Under the pieces are notes generated by a model, which was given only the letters and a program-made list of their open reading frames with translations, was not told where the DNA came from and did not search any database. A program made the translations under genes and the position numbers. Positions 44,925 through 54,151 of a DNA stretch of 55,377 nt are shown piece after piece. The DNA comes from an uncultured Telmatospirillum sp. (GTDB lineage Bacteria > Pseudomonadota > Alphaproteobacteria > Rhodospirillales > Magnetospirillaceae): positions 1-55,377 of the forward strand of contig CAIOJO010000121.1 of the NCBI GenBank assembly GCA_903858635.1. The letters are read 5' to 3'. The first letter of the stretch is position 1. Every line of letters starts with the position of its first letter.

Positions 44925-46531
44925 GCGAGCGCAAAGCCAAGGACCTCCGGCCGGTGGTCAACGAATCGGGCATCGCCATCCAGCCGGTCTATAGCGCGGC
45001 CGATGTCGAGGCCAGCGGTGGCTTGGACATGTTGGGCCTGCCCGGGGAATACCCGTTCACCCGCGGCATCCATCCGCTGATGTATCGCAAGCGGCCGTGG
45101 ACCATGCGGCAGTACGCCGGCTTCGGCAATCCGCATGAGACCAACAAGCGCTTCCAATATCTGATCGCCAACGGGCAGACCGGCCTCAACGTCGCCTTCG
45201 ACCTGCCGACCCAGTGCGGCCTCGATTCCGACGATCCCTTGGCCGAGGGCGAGGTCGGCCGGGTCGGCATGGCCATCGACTCGCTGCGTGACATGGAGAT
45301 CGCCTTCGATGGCATCGACCTCGATCAGATCACCGTATCGCTGACCATCAACGGCTCGGCCGCCATCCTGATCGCCATGTATCTGGCCATGGCCGAAAAG
45401 CGCGGCTACGACCTCAAGCAGCTGCGCGGCACCGCGCAGAACGACATCCTCAAGGAATATGTCGGCCGCGGCACCTGGATCTTTCCGGTCGAAGCGTCGG
45501 TCAGGCTGGTCGGCGACACCATCGAATATTGCGCCGCCGAGGCTCCCCGCTACACGCCGGTCAGCGTCTGCGGCTACCATATCCGCGAATCGGGGGCCAC
45601 CCCGGTGCAGGAAATCGCCTACGCCTTCTGCATCGCCAAGGCCTATGCCGACGACGCGCTGAAACGCGGCCTTGCCGTCGATGAGTTCGCCGGGCGGCTG
45701 TCCTTCAATCTCAACATCTTCGGCAACATCTTCGAGCAGGTCTGCAAGTTCCGCGCGGCCCGCGGGCTGTGGGCCAAGATCATGAAAGAGGAGTACGGCG
45801 CCGAGCAGCCGGAATCCATGTGGCTGCGGATGATCGCCGGCGGCGGCGGTGGCGGCCTGACCTTCGAGCAGCCCGAGACCAACATCGTGCGCGGCGCCTA
45901 TTACGCGCTGATCAGCGCCTTGTCGGGCACCCAGACCATGGCCCTGTGCTCCTACGACGAGGCCTACACCATCCCCACCGAATACTCGGCCCGCATCAGC
46001 CTCCGCACCATGCAGCTGCTGATCGAGGAGATGGGGCTGTGCGACACCGTCGATCCGCTGGGCGGGTCCTACTATGTCGAAACCCTGACCAACCAATTGC
46101 GCACCGATATCGCCGCGACCATGGCCGAGGTGGACGCCCGCGGCGGCATCGTCAAGCTGATCTCCGAAGGGATCATCCAGGCCGAAGTGTCGGCCCAGGC
46201 CTATCGGATGCACAAAGCCATCGAATCCGGCCAGTTCCGCAAGGTCGGCGTCAATTGCTACCGGGTCGAGGAAGCCGACAAGCCGGTCGAGTTCCACCCC
46301 CACAAGGATGATGACGCGCAACTGCAGATCGACAGTCTCAACCGTATCCGTTCCGAGCGCGACGACGGAGCCGTCGCTGCGGCGCTGGACCGTCTGCGCG
46401 CCGATGCCATAGCCAAGCGCAACGTCATGCCGGCCCTGATGGAGGCGGTGAAGGCTTACGCCTCGGTGGGCGAGATGACCAAGGCGCTGGTCGAGGTCTA
46501 CGGACGCTACCAGGAACCCATCCGGTTCTGA
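44921..46531 (+). CDS. B12-dependent acyl-CoA mutase large subunit (methylmalonyl-CoA mutase family)
   Basis: The 536-residue TIM-barrel protein has RPWTMRQYAGFG, NVAFDLPTQCG, AQNDILKEYVGRG and GYHIRESGAT. Compared with family members, the residue equal to MCM Tyr89 is Tyr65 and that equal to MCM Arg207 is Arg183; His220 matches His244. Isobutyryl-CoA mutase has Phe/Gln and 2-hydroxyisobutyryl-CoA mutase Ile/Gln at the first two. This predicts a substrate with a free carboxylate, such as methylmalonyl-CoA or a substituted succinyl-CoA. No epimerase or MeaB chaperone gene is adjacent. Confidence 0.92.
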   Translation: MSERKAKDLRPVVNESGIAIQPVYSAADVEASGGLDMLGLPGEYPFTRGIHPLMYRKRPWTMRQYAGFGNPHETNKRFQYLIANGQTGLNVAFDLPTQCGLDSDDPLAEGEVGRVGMAIDSLRDMEIAFDGIDLDQITVSLTINGSAAILIAMYLAMAEKRGYDLKQLRGTAQNDILKEYVGRGTWIFPVEASVRLVGDTIEYCAAEAPRYTPVSVCGYHIRESGATPVQEIAYAFCIAKAYADDALKRGLAVDEFAGRLSFNLNIFGNIFEQVCKFRAARGLWAKIMKEEYGAEQPESMWLRMIAGGGGGGLTFEQPETNIVRGAYYALISALSGTQTMALCSYDEAYTIPTEYSARISLRTMQLLIEEMGLCDTVDPLGGSYYVETLTNQLRTDIAATMAEVDARGGIVKLISEGIIQAEVSAQAYRMHKAIESGQFRKVGVNCYRVEEADKPVEFHPHKDDDAQLQIDSLNRIRSERDDGAVAAALDRLRADAIAKRNVMPALMEAVKAYASVGEMTKALVEVYGRYQEPIRF

Positions 46532-46545
46532 GAGGAAGGGAAAGA

Positions 46546-47412
46546 ATGTCCGCCATCGAGCGCTACGAACTACCCGACACGGTTGAGCAGGCTGCCGAAA
46601 TCCTGCGGGGCGGCGATGTCACCGTGCTGGCCGGCGGCACCGACCTGATGCCGCAGATGCAGGCCGGGCGGGTCGCTTTCGGCAAGGTCCTGATGAACGT
46701 CCGGCGTTGCGCCGGGCTGGCCGGCATCGCCGTCGAAGCCGGTCGCATCCGCATCGGCGCGCTGACCACCATCACCGATCTGCTCGAACACGATCTGATC
46801 CGCCGGCATCTGCCGGTGCTGAGCGACGCCGCCGACAAATTCGCCAGCGGCCAGATCCGCAACATGGGAACCGTCGGCGGTAATATCTGCAATGCCTCAC
46901 CGGCCGGCGACACGCTGGTGCCGCTGCTGGTGCTCGATGCCGAGGTCGAGCTGGTCAGCAAGCCGGACGGCCATCTGGCGATCCGGCAGCTGCCGTTGCG
47001 CGATTTCTTCAGCGGGCCCGGCCGCACCGCCCGCCGGCCCGACGAACTGCTGACCGCCGTGCTGGTGCCGATGCCGCCGCCCGGCTTCCGTGCCGGCTTC
47101 GCCAAGCTGGGCATTCGGCCGGCGCTCGACATTTCGATCGTCTCGGTGGCGGTCGGCGGGGTGGTCGCCGACGGGACCATCGCCGGTGCGCGGGTCGCCT
47201 TCGGTGCCGTTGGCCCGCGGCCGCTGCGCGGCACCGGCACCGAAGCGGCGCTGGAAGGCCAGCCGCTGGCCCAGGCGCTGATCGAAGCCGCCGCCTGCAC
47301 CGCCCGTGACGAGGTGACGCCGATCGACGATCTGCGCGCCACCGCCTGGTACCGCCGTGAGATGATCCACAGCCTGACCAAGAAGGTACTGACCGATGTC
47401 GCTGCTGCGTGA
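46546..47412 (+). CDS. Molybdenum hydroxylase FAD subunit (CoxM/HcrB-like)
   Basis: The 288-residue medium subunit has the FAD motifs AGGTDLMPQM and TVGGNICNASPAGD. It lacks the roughly 40-residue four-Cys insert of 4-hydroxybenzoyl-CoA reductase, so it is an ordinary xanthine-oxidase-family FAD subunit. It follows the mutase by 14 bases after AGAGGAAGGG and overlaps the iron-sulfur subunit by 17 bases. Confidence 0.9.
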   Translation: MSAIERYELPDTVEQAAEILRGGDVTVLAGGTDLMPQMQAGRVAFGKVLMNVRRCAGLAGIAVEAGRIRIGALTTITDLLEHDLIRRHLPVLSDAADKFASGQIRNMGTVGGNICNASPAGDTLVPLLVLDAEVELVSKPDGHLAIRQLPLRDFFSGPGRTARRPDELLTAVLVPMPPPGFRAGFAKLGIRPALDISIVSVAVGGVVADGTIAGARVAFGAVGPRPLRGTGTEAALEGQPLAQALIEAAACTARDEVTPIDDLRATAWYRREMIHSLTKKVLTDVAAA

Positions 47413-47878
47413 GATCCGCTTCACCCTGAACGGCGTCGAACGGCGCCTCAGCGTGCCGATCACCATGACGGCCCTGGCCATGTTGCGCGACGTGCTGAAC
47501 ATGACCGGCACCAAATACGGCTGCGGCGAGGGCGAGTGCGGCGCCTGCACCATCCTGGTGGACGGCCAGACGGTCAATTCCTGCATCATGTTCGCCGTCG
47601 ATTGCGACGGGCGCGAGGTCAAGACCATCGAGGGCGTTGCCGCCGACGAGCAATGGCGGCCGCTGCGCGAGGCGCTGGTCGAGCATGGCGGCGTGCAATG
47701 CGGGTTCTGCACCCCCGGCATGGTGGTTCAGGCCAGCCATGTGCTGAGCAAGAACCCGCATGCCGACCACCACGCCATCAAGCGCGGTCTGGAAGGCAAT
47801 CTGTGCCGCTGCACCGGCTACAAGAAGATCATCGACGCGGTCGCTGCCGTTGCCGGCGAGCAGGAGGTGGTGCCATGA
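47396..47878 (+). CDS. Molybdenum hydroxylase 2Fe-2S subunit
   Basis: The 160-residue small subunit has the plant-type cluster motif CGEGECGACT and the second cluster motif CGFCTPGM...CRCTGY, the standard two 2Fe-2S arrangement of xanthine-oxidase-family enzymes. It is coupled by overlap to both the FAD and the molybdopterin subunits. Confidence 0.95.
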   Translation: MSLLREIRFTLNGVERRLSVPITMTALAMLRDVLNMTGTKYGCGEGECGACTILVDGQTVNSCIMFAVDCDGREVKTIEGVAADEQWRPLREALVEHGGVQCGFCTPGMVVQASHVLSKNPHADHHAIKRGLEGNLCRCTGYKKIIDAVAAVAGEQEVVP

Positions 47879-50178
47879 CCGTGACGACGATACCCAAGCA
47901 GTCGCTGATCGGCCAGCGCATCACCAAGCGGGACGCGCCCGAGAAGACTATCGGCCAGACCCGATACATCCAGGACATGACCCTGCCGGGCCAACTGCAT
48001 GCCAAGATCCTGCGGTCGTCGCGGCTGCATGCGAAGATCATCTCGATCGACACCGCGAAGGCGGCCGCCTTGCCCGGCGTACACTGCGTCATCACCGCCG
48101 CCGATGTCCCCGAACAGCGGCCGATCGGCGTCAAGAAGGACCAGCTGCCGCTGAAGACCGACCGCGTGCGGAGCTATCGCGACGAGATCGCCGCGGTCGC
48201 CGCCGACAGCCCGGAGATCGCCGCCGCGGCCCTGCGGCTGATCGAGGTGGTCTACGAGGACCTGCCGCCACTCACCGATCCCAAGCTGTCCAAGCTGCCG
48301 GACGCGCCGCGCCTGCACGACGCCCCCGACAATGTGGCCCTGACCTTTGCCTACAAGCATGGTGACGTCGCCGAGGGCGAGGCCGAATCCGATTTTGTCA
48401 TCGAGGACGAGTTCTCGCTGCATTTCGTGACCCATTGTTGCATGGGGGTCTCCGGGGTGATCGCCGAGTTCGAGCCGTCGGGCAATCTGACGCTCTACTC
48501 GAACACCCAGGTGCCGTTCCTGCACAAACGCGACTTCGCCGAACTGCTGAACATCGATCCTGGCCGCATCCGCATCATCCAGCCGCCGATCGGCGGCGGA
48601 TTCGGCAGCAAGCTCGATATCTATCCGTTCGAACCGATCTGCATCTATCTGGCCAGACGGACCGGGCGGCCGGTGAAGCTGGTGTTCAGCCGCGAGGAAG
48701 AATTCATCGCGTCGCCGACCCGGCAGCCGCTCACCGTGACCCTGCGTTCCGGCGTCAAGAAGGACGGCGCCCTGACCTTCCGCACGGTGCGCACCCTGCT
48801 CGACAACGGGGCTTACACCTCGTGGGGGGCAACGACGCCGTTCGTGATGATGCAGACCTTCTCGTCGCTCTACCGGGTCGCCCATTGCGACTACTACACC
48901 GAGGCGGTCTACACCAACAATCCGTACTCCGGCTCGTTCCGCGGTTACGGCAACCTGCAAGCGACCTTCGCGGTGGAACAGCATATGGACCGGCTGGCCG
49001 AGCTGCTCGGCATGGACGGGCTGGAATTCCGCCTGAAGAACGCCCAGGACCGCGGCGAGGTGACGCTGCAGGGACTGCACTTCAAGAGCTGTGGCCTCAA
49101 GGAATGCCTGAGCGTGGCCGCCGAGCGCAGCGACTATCGGCAAAAGCGCGAACGCCACCAGGCCCAGCAGGCCGCGCCGGGAACGATCAAGCGTGGCGTG
49201 GGCATGGCCTCGATGCTGCACGTCGGCGGCGGCGCCAAGATCTATCCGTCGGACGGCTGCGGCTCGATCCTCAAACTCGACGACTTCGCCCATGTCACCC
49301 TGATGACCGGCGCCTCGGAAATCGGCCAGGGCTCGGAGACGGTCCTGGCCCAGCTGGTGTGCGAGGAGTTGGGCATTCCCCTGGATGCTGTCACGGTGAT
49401 CAACAATGACACCGACATCACCCCCTGGGACGTCGGCGTGCATGCCAGCCGCACCACCTTCGTTGCCGGCAACTCGGCGATCGGCGCCGCCCGCAAAGCG
49501 CGCGACAAGATCCTGGCGGCGGCCGCCAAGGTGACCAATCTGCACGCCGATCAGCTCGACCTGCGCGCCGGCTACATCGTCCGTGCCGAGGACGGGGAGG
49601 CCTTGATGCCGTTGGCCAAGATGCTCCGCTCGCTGCATTTCTCGGACATGGCCGAACTGGTCATCACCTCGCACTACTACGAGCCGCCCAGCAAGCACCA
49701 GGACAAGGACTACAAGGGGGACGTCTCGGCGGCCTATGCCTGGGCCACCCATGTGGTGGAGATCGAGCTGGACACCGCGACCGGCATCGTCCGCCTCGAC
49801 AAGGTCACCGCCGCCCACGATGTGGGGCGCGTCATCAATCAGCTGGGCATCGAAGGGCAGATCGAGGGCGGCATCGTCATGGGCCAAGGCTACGCCATCA
49901 CCGAGCATCTGATGTTCGAGGACGGCCTGTGCCTCAACCCCAACTTCCGCGACTACAAGCTGGTCACCGCACCGGAGATTCCCGAAATGGACATCACCTT
50001 CATCGAGACGATGGATGGCGAAGGGCCGCAAGGGGCCAAAGGCGTAGGCGAGGCACCGGCCATCTGCATGGCGGCGGCGGTGGCCAACGCCATCGAGAAC
50101 GCCACCGGGGTTCGCCTGACCTCGCTGCCGTTCACCCCGGAGCGCGTGTACCGCGCCCTGACCGAAGCGCGGAGGTGA
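47875..50178 (+). CDS. Molybdenum hydroxylase molybdopterin subunit
   Basis: The 767-residue large subunit has [19 protein letters not shown] and the C-terminal GVGEAP with base-type catalytic Glu726. The active-site loop near residue 353 lacks the Cys of carbon monoxide dehydrogenase (CSFR), so this is not CoxL. The three subunits form a soluble hydroxylase that adds water-derived oxygen to an N-heterocycle, aldehyde or CoA ester. Position inside the acyl-CoA operon suggests it acts on the ring or on an early intermediate. ATG 47875 overlaps the previous stop. Confidence 0.92.
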   Translation: MTVTTIPKQSLIGQRITKRDAPEKTIGQTRYIQDMTLPGQLHAKILRSSRLHAKIISIDTAKAAALPGVHCVITAADVPEQRPIGVKKDQLPLKTDRVRSYRDEIAAVAADSPEIAAAALRLIEVVYEDLPPLTDPKLSKLPDAPRLHDAPDNVALTFAYKHGDVAEGEAESDFVIEDEFSLHFVTHCCMGVSGVIAEFEPSGNLTLYSNTQVPFLHKRDFAELLNIDPGRIRIIQPPIGGGFGSKLDIYPFEPICIYLARRTGRPVKLVFSREEEFIASPTRQPLTVTLRSGVKKDGALTFRTVRTLLDNGAYTSWGATTPFVMMQTFSSLYRVAHCDYYTEAVYTNNPYSGSFRGYGNLQATFAVEQHMDRLAELLGMDGLEFRLKNAQDRGEVTLQGLHFKSCGLKECLSVAAERSDYRQKRERHQAQQAAPGTIKRGVGMASMLHVGGGAKIYPSDGCGSILKLDDFAHVTLMTGASEIGQGSETVLAQLVCEELGIPLDAVTVINNDTDITPWDVGVHASRTTFVAGNSAIGAARKARDKILAAAAKVTNLHADQLDLRAGYIVRAEDGEALMPLAKMLRSLHFSDMAELVITSHYYEPPSKHQDKDYKGDVSAAYAWATHVVEIELDTATGIVRLDKVTAAHDVGRVINQLGIEGQIEGGIVMGQGYAITEHLMFEDGLCLNPNFRDYKLVTAPEIPEMDITFIETMDGEGPQGAKGVGEAPAICMAAAVANAIENATGVRLTSLPFTPERVYRALTEARR

Positions 50179-50183
50179 GTACG

Positions 50184-51380
50184 ATGCGGACCAAACGACG
50201 CGTCGTTCTGTCCATGGAACAGGCCCTGTCGATGCCCTATGCGACCCTGCGGCTGGCGCAACTGGGCTGGCGGGTGATCCGTCTGGAGGCGACGCCGGTG
50301 GGCAACATGCTGCCCGGCGACCCCAACCGCTATATCGGCAGCCGGGTCGCCGACGACGACCGGCGCAGCTACTTCATCGCGCCCAACCTCGGCAAGGAGG
50401 CGATCGCCCTGAACCTCAAGGATCGGCGCGGCCAGGAGGTTCTGCGCCGCCTATTGAGTTCGCTCGAGGTGGACGTCTTTTGCTGCAACACGGTGCCGTC
50501 GCGCTACAAGTCGCTCGGCATCGACTACGAGACGCTGGCGGCGGCCAAGCCGGATCTGATCTGGGCCGGTATCTCGGCGATGGGGCCCGAATATCCGGAA
50601 GCCCCCGGCTACGACCCCGTGATGCAGGCGATGGCCGGCTATATGGAGGTGACCGGCGATCCGGAAGGACCGCCGATGCTCACCGGGATTCCGGTGATCG
50701 ACCTGAAGGCCGGCGACGAGGCCTATGCCAGCATCCTGCTGGCCATGCTGGAGCGCAACGAGAGCGGCCACGGCAAGGCGATCCACATCTCGATGCTGCA
50801 GGCGGCGGCGTCCTGGCTGATCACCGTATTGCCGTTGATCGATTTCGGCTGTCGCCCGGACGAACTGGGCCGTGCCGGCAACGAGCACCGCAAGTTCATT
50901 CCGACCAATGTCTATCCGGGGCGCGACGGCTTTCTCTACCTGGCGATCGGCAGCGACGTGCAATGGCAGCGGCTCACCGCCATTCCGAAATTCGCCTCGG
51001 TGGCCAACGAAGTGCGCACCACCAACGAAGGCCGGCACCAGGAACGTCAGCAGATTCACCGCGACATGGCGGCCGTTACCGCCTGCTGGACGGTCGACGA
51101 AGTGCTGGCCGATCTGCGCGCCGCAACCATTCCCTGCACCCGGATCCTCGACATCCGGCAGGTGCGCGAACTGCCCCAGCTGCAGGGCAAGCTGACCATC
51201 ACCACCATGCCGGACGGCCGCAAGGTTCACATGCAGCCGCCGGCGGTCGATCCGCCCGGCGGTGGCCTGGACATGCCGTTCCCGCCGAAATACGGCGCCG
51301 ACACCCGCACCGTGCTGGACGAGGCGGGCTATTCGGCGGCCGAGGTGGATGCCCTGATCGGCGAGGGTGTCGCGGCATGA
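50184..51380 (+). CDS. CaiB/BaiF-family (class III) CoA transferase
   Basis: The 398-residue protein has the family N-terminus [21 protein letters not shown], the [11 protein letters not shown] segment and catalytic Asp in PVIDLKAG. These enzymes exchange CoA between acids through an aspartyl-CoA intermediate. A perfect GGAGGTGA lies just before the start. It could recycle CoA from a product such as succinyl-CoA onto a new substrate, acting in place of or beside the ligase. Confidence 0.88.
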   Translation: MRTKRRVVLSMEQALSMPYATLRLAQLGWRVIRLEATPVGNMLPGDPNRYIGSRVADDDRRSYFIAPNLGKEAIALNLKDRRGQEVLRRLLSSLEVDVFCCNTVPSRYKSLGIDYETLAAAKPDLIWAGISAMGPEYPEAPGYDPVMQAMAGYMEVTGDPEGPPMLTGIPVIDLKAGDEAYASILLAMLERNESGHGKAIHISMLQAAASWLITVLPLIDFGCRPDELGRAGNEHRKFIPTNVYPGRDGFLYLAIGSDVQWQRLTAIPKFASVANEVRTTNEGRHQERQQIHRDMAAVTACWTVDEVLADLRAATIPCTRILDIRQVRELPQLQGKLTITTMPDGRKVHMQPPAVDPPGGGLDMPFPPKYGADTRTVLDEAGYSAAEVDALIGEGVAA

Positions 51381-51898
51381 CGGCGGCCCAACCTGCCCCC
51401 GGACATCCCCGCCTCGACGAGGGGCAGGGCGAATGGCGCGACGGCGTTACCCGCTATCTGATGCTGCGCGACGATTCCCTGATGGGCATGTTCCGCCGTC
51501 TGTCGCCGTCGGCCCGCCGCGATGCGCTGGCCGCGCTGGCGGCGTCGGTGGCCGAGGCCGGCGGTCGCTCGGCGGCCCGCTACCGCGAAGCCGATGCCGC
51601 GGCCGACGGCCTGCTGATGGAGCGGATCGGCGAGGTGGCGGCGCGACTCGGCTGGGGCATCTGGAGGTTCGAACGCCCCGGCCCCGACGAGTTGCGCCTC
51701 GAGGTGGCCAACAGTCCTTTCGCCACTGGGTTCGGGAGCTCGGCGGAGCCGGTCTGCGCTCCCATTCTCGGCATGCTGGAAACCGTCGCGGCAATGGTCA
51801 TGGGCCGGCCGGCGGTCGCCCAGGAGACCGTCTGCGCCGCCGCCGGCGGCGGCTGCTGCCGCTTTATTGCGCGCGTCCAAACCCCTCTGAACCCATAG
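51377..51898 (+). CDS. Stand-alone V4R-domain protein
   Basis: The 173-residue protein resembles the V4R (4-vinyl reductase) sensory domain found at the N-terminus of aromatic-responsive regulators such as XylR/DmpR. It ends in the typical [14 protein letters not shown], a conserved Cys-rich terminus. There is no DNA-binding or AAA domain. It is translationally coupled to the CoA transferase (ATGA overlap), so it may be a small-ligand binding or accessory protein of the pathway. The assignment is by fold-level motif only. Confidence 0.6.
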   Translation: MTAAQPAPGHPRLDEGQGEWRDGVTRYLMLRDDSLMGMFRRLSPSARRDALAALAASVAEAGGRSAARYREADAAADGLLMERIGEVAARLGWGIWRFERPGPDELRLEVANSPFATGFGSSAEPVCAPILGMLETVAAMVMGRPAVAQETVCAAAGGGCCRFIARVQTPLNP

Positions 51899-51909
51899 GC
51901 CCGAGCAAG

Positions 51910-53934
51910 ATGCGAGACGCCAAGAAAAGCCACGCCAATCCCCTCCTGAACCGCTCCGAGCGGGGCCTGCCCAAGGCGGTGGCCGTCATCGGCGCCGGCA
52001 CCATCGGTCCCGACATCGCCTATTACCTGAAGAGCGCGATTCCCGGTCTGACCTTGCATCTGGTGGACGTGGCGCAGCCGGCTCTCGACGCGGCGGTAAA
52101 GCGCTGCCGCGACTATGCCGCCAAGGCCGTGCGGAAGAGGCGCATGAGCCAGGCCCAGGCCGACGATGTGTTGGCCAATCTGCACCCCACCCTCGACTAT
52201 GACAGCATCGCCGACGTCGACTGGGTGCTCGAAGCGGCGACCGAGGACATCGACCTCAAGCGCCGGATCTTCGCCCGCGTCGAAGCGATCGTGCGGCCGG
52301 ACGCCCTGATTACCTCGAACACCAGTTCATTGCCCGCCGCGCAGATATTTTCCGCTCTGAGCGTCATGGGGCGGGCAACCGTGACGCATTTCTTCGCGCC
52401 CGCCTGGCGCAATCCGGTGGTCGAGGTGATCCGCTGGCCCGGCATCGAGCCCAGCCTGGTCGATCACCTCAGTTGGTTGTTCTGCATGACCGGCAAGGTG
52501 CCGCTGGTCACCGACGACGTGCCCTGTTTCATGCTCGACCGCGTTTTCGACAACTGGTGCAACGAGGCGGCGCATCTGCTCGACCGCGCCACCGCCGCCG
52601 AGATCGACAGCACGGTGTCCGAATACGTGCAGGCCGGCCCGTTCTTCGTGCTCAATCTGGCACACGGCAACCCGATCATCATCGAAACGAACACCCTGCA
52701 AGCGGAAATGGAAGGCGAGCATTACCGCCCCGCCCCGATTTTCCGCTCGGTCGACAACTGGATTACGGTGCCGCCGGGCAAGACGGTGGCCGTGCCGGAG
52801 GATGTCGCGGGCAGGGTGCGCGACCGCATGCTCGGCATCCTGTTCTCGCAGACGGCCGACATCCTGGACCGGGATATCGGCACCGCCGCCGATCTTGAAG
52901 CCGGCTGCCGCCTGGCGCTCGGCTTCAAGAGCGGCCCGCTCGACATCATGCGCGACCTGGGCGAAGCCGAGGTCGAGCGCATCATGGGGCGCCTGGCGGC
53001 GGAGCGGCCCGGCCTGCCGCTGCCGCGCCGCAAGCCGGCGGCCTATCAGGACTTCCGTCGCACCCTGTTGGTCGATCAGATCGGTGCCGTCCGGGTCATC
53101 ACCCTGCGGCGGCCGGAAGCCTTGAACGCCATGCATGACGGCGTGACCGACGAGATCCTCGAGGTCATTCGCCGCGCCGAGGACGATCCGGCAGTGGCCG
53201 GATTCGTCATCACCGGCTACGGCCCGCGCGCCTTTTCGGCCGGCGCCGATATCGGGCGCTTCCCGCGGGTGCTCGGCGATGCCGCCGCCGCCGCCCGATA
53301 TGCCCGCGATTGTTCGCGGCTCCTGGTGCATCTCGACCGGATGAGGAAGCCGGTAGTGGCCGCTCTGAACGGCATGGCGCTGGGTGGCGGGGTGGAACTG
53401 GCCTTGCGCTGCCACGAGATCGTCGCCGTTCGCGACGCGTGGCTGCAACTGCCGGAGATCACCCTCGGCATCGTGCCCGGCATCGGTGCGATGGTGATCC
53501 CGTACCGCCGTTGGCCGGCTGCCGCACCGGTGTTCCACGACGTGTTGCGCCGGGCGGAAAAGATGTCGGCGGCCAAGGCGGCCGAACTCGGCGTCATCTC
53601 AAGCCTGGCGGACGACTATGCCGGCTTGATCGGGCTCGCCGTGGCCCGGGTCGAGGCGCTTTCCGGGAAGGTGCAAAACGCGCTGGACGGCCCCGTGCCC
53701 ATCGCGGCCTGGCCGTCGGCCGATCCGCTTGCCGCCAGCGGCCAAAGGCTCAGTCGCGAAGTGCTCGGCATCCTGGCCGCAGCGGTTCGCGACGCCGCGG
53801 CGGCGCCGACCCTAGAGGCCGCTCTCGAGGTGGGCTATGACGCCTTCGGGGCCAGTGCCTGTACCGCCGCGGCGCGCGAGGGCATCGACGCGTTTCAGCA
53901 GAAGCGGCCGCCTGATTTTGAAAGGACGGGGTGA
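51910..53934 (+). CDS. 3-hydroxyacyl-CoA dehydrogenase / enoyl-CoA hydratase fusion
   Basis: The 674-residue protein has an NAD-binding HCDH half first (GAGTIG near residue 31, catalytic His in THFFAP, Glu in VVEVI) and a crotonase half second (from about 385). The crotonase half has both catalytic Glu residues, in GGGVELAL and LPEITLG, and oxyanion-hole AFSAGADI. The order is reversed from FadB/FadJ and resembles archaeal-type bifunctional enzymes. It performs the hydration and dehydrogenation steps after the acyl-CoA dehydrogenase. The matching thiolase is present only as a remnant, so cleavage must come from elsewhere. Confidence 0.9.
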   Translation: MRDAKKSHANPLLNRSERGLPKAVAVIGAGTIGPDIAYYLKSAIPGLTLHLVDVAQPALDAAVKRCRDYAAKAVRKRRMSQAQADDVLANLHPTLDYDSIADVDWVLEAATEDIDLKRRIFARVEAIVRPDALITSNTSSLPAAQIFSALSVMGRATVTHFFAPAWRNPVVEVIRWPGIEPSLVDHLSWLFCMTGKVPLVTDDVPCFMLDRVFDNWCNEAAHLLDRATAAEIDSTVSEYVQAGPFFVLNLAHGNPIIIETNTLQAEMEGEHYRPAPIFRSVDNWITVPPGKTVAVPEDVAGRVRDRMLGILFSQTADILDRDIGTAADLEAGCRLALGFKSGPLDIMRDLGEAEVERIMGRLAAERPGLPLPRRKPAAYQDFRRTLLVDQIGAVRVITLRRPEALNAMHDGVTDEILEVIRRAEDDPAVAGFVITGYGPRAFSAGADIGRFPRVLGDAAAAARYARDCSRLLVHLDRMRKPVVAALNGMALGGGVELALRCHEIVAVRDAWLQLPEITLGIVPGIGAMVIPYRRWPAAAPVFHDVLRRAEKMSAAKAAELGVISSLADDYAGLIGLAVARVEALSGKVQNALDGPVPIAAWPSADPLAASGQRLSREVLGILAAAVRDAAAAPTLEAALEVGYDAFGASACTAAAREGIDAFQQKRPPDFERTG

Positions 53935-53949
53935 ATTACGGCCCGTAAT
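53935..53949. other. Short palindrome after the fusion gene
   Basis: ATTACG and CGTAAT flank GCC directly after the stop codon of the fusion gene. The rest of the gap to 54152 holds no gene. It could be an operator or the base of a weak hairpin. Confidence 0.25.
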
Positions 53950-54151
53950 GACGGGAATCGCGGCGGCGAATGGGAGTCAAGAATTAAGTGTTCGCCGACA
54001 AACTGTGCAGATACTCTGTTCGAATAAGTAATAAATGTCGGCAGCCCCACCAGCGCGGTGTCACCGTGCGGCAACAAGAGGGCGAACCGACAACGCCAAG
54101 AGACCTCGGCCCGGCTTCGGGCAGTGCGTTATGGTCAATAGGGAGGAAGCG

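Noticed and set aside
44921-46531. Mutase as isobutyryl-CoA or 2-hydroxyisobutyryl-CoA mutase
   Set aside because: Tyr65 and Arg183 fit methylmalonyl-type enzymes, not the Phe/Gln or Ile/Gln pairs of those mutases.
48435-49409. Alternative-frame open frame inside the molybdopterin subunit
   Set aside because: Low-complexity Arg/Gly/Pro content; the other frame has complete enzyme motifs.
46546-50178. Molybdenum hydroxylase as 4-hydroxybenzoyl-CoA reductase
   Set aside because: The FAD subunit lacks the extra four-Cys 4Fe-4S insert that distinguishes that enzyme.
47875-50178. Large subunit as carbon monoxide dehydrogenase CoxL
   Set aside because: The active-site loop reads SGSFRGYG and lacks the Cys of the CSFR motif.
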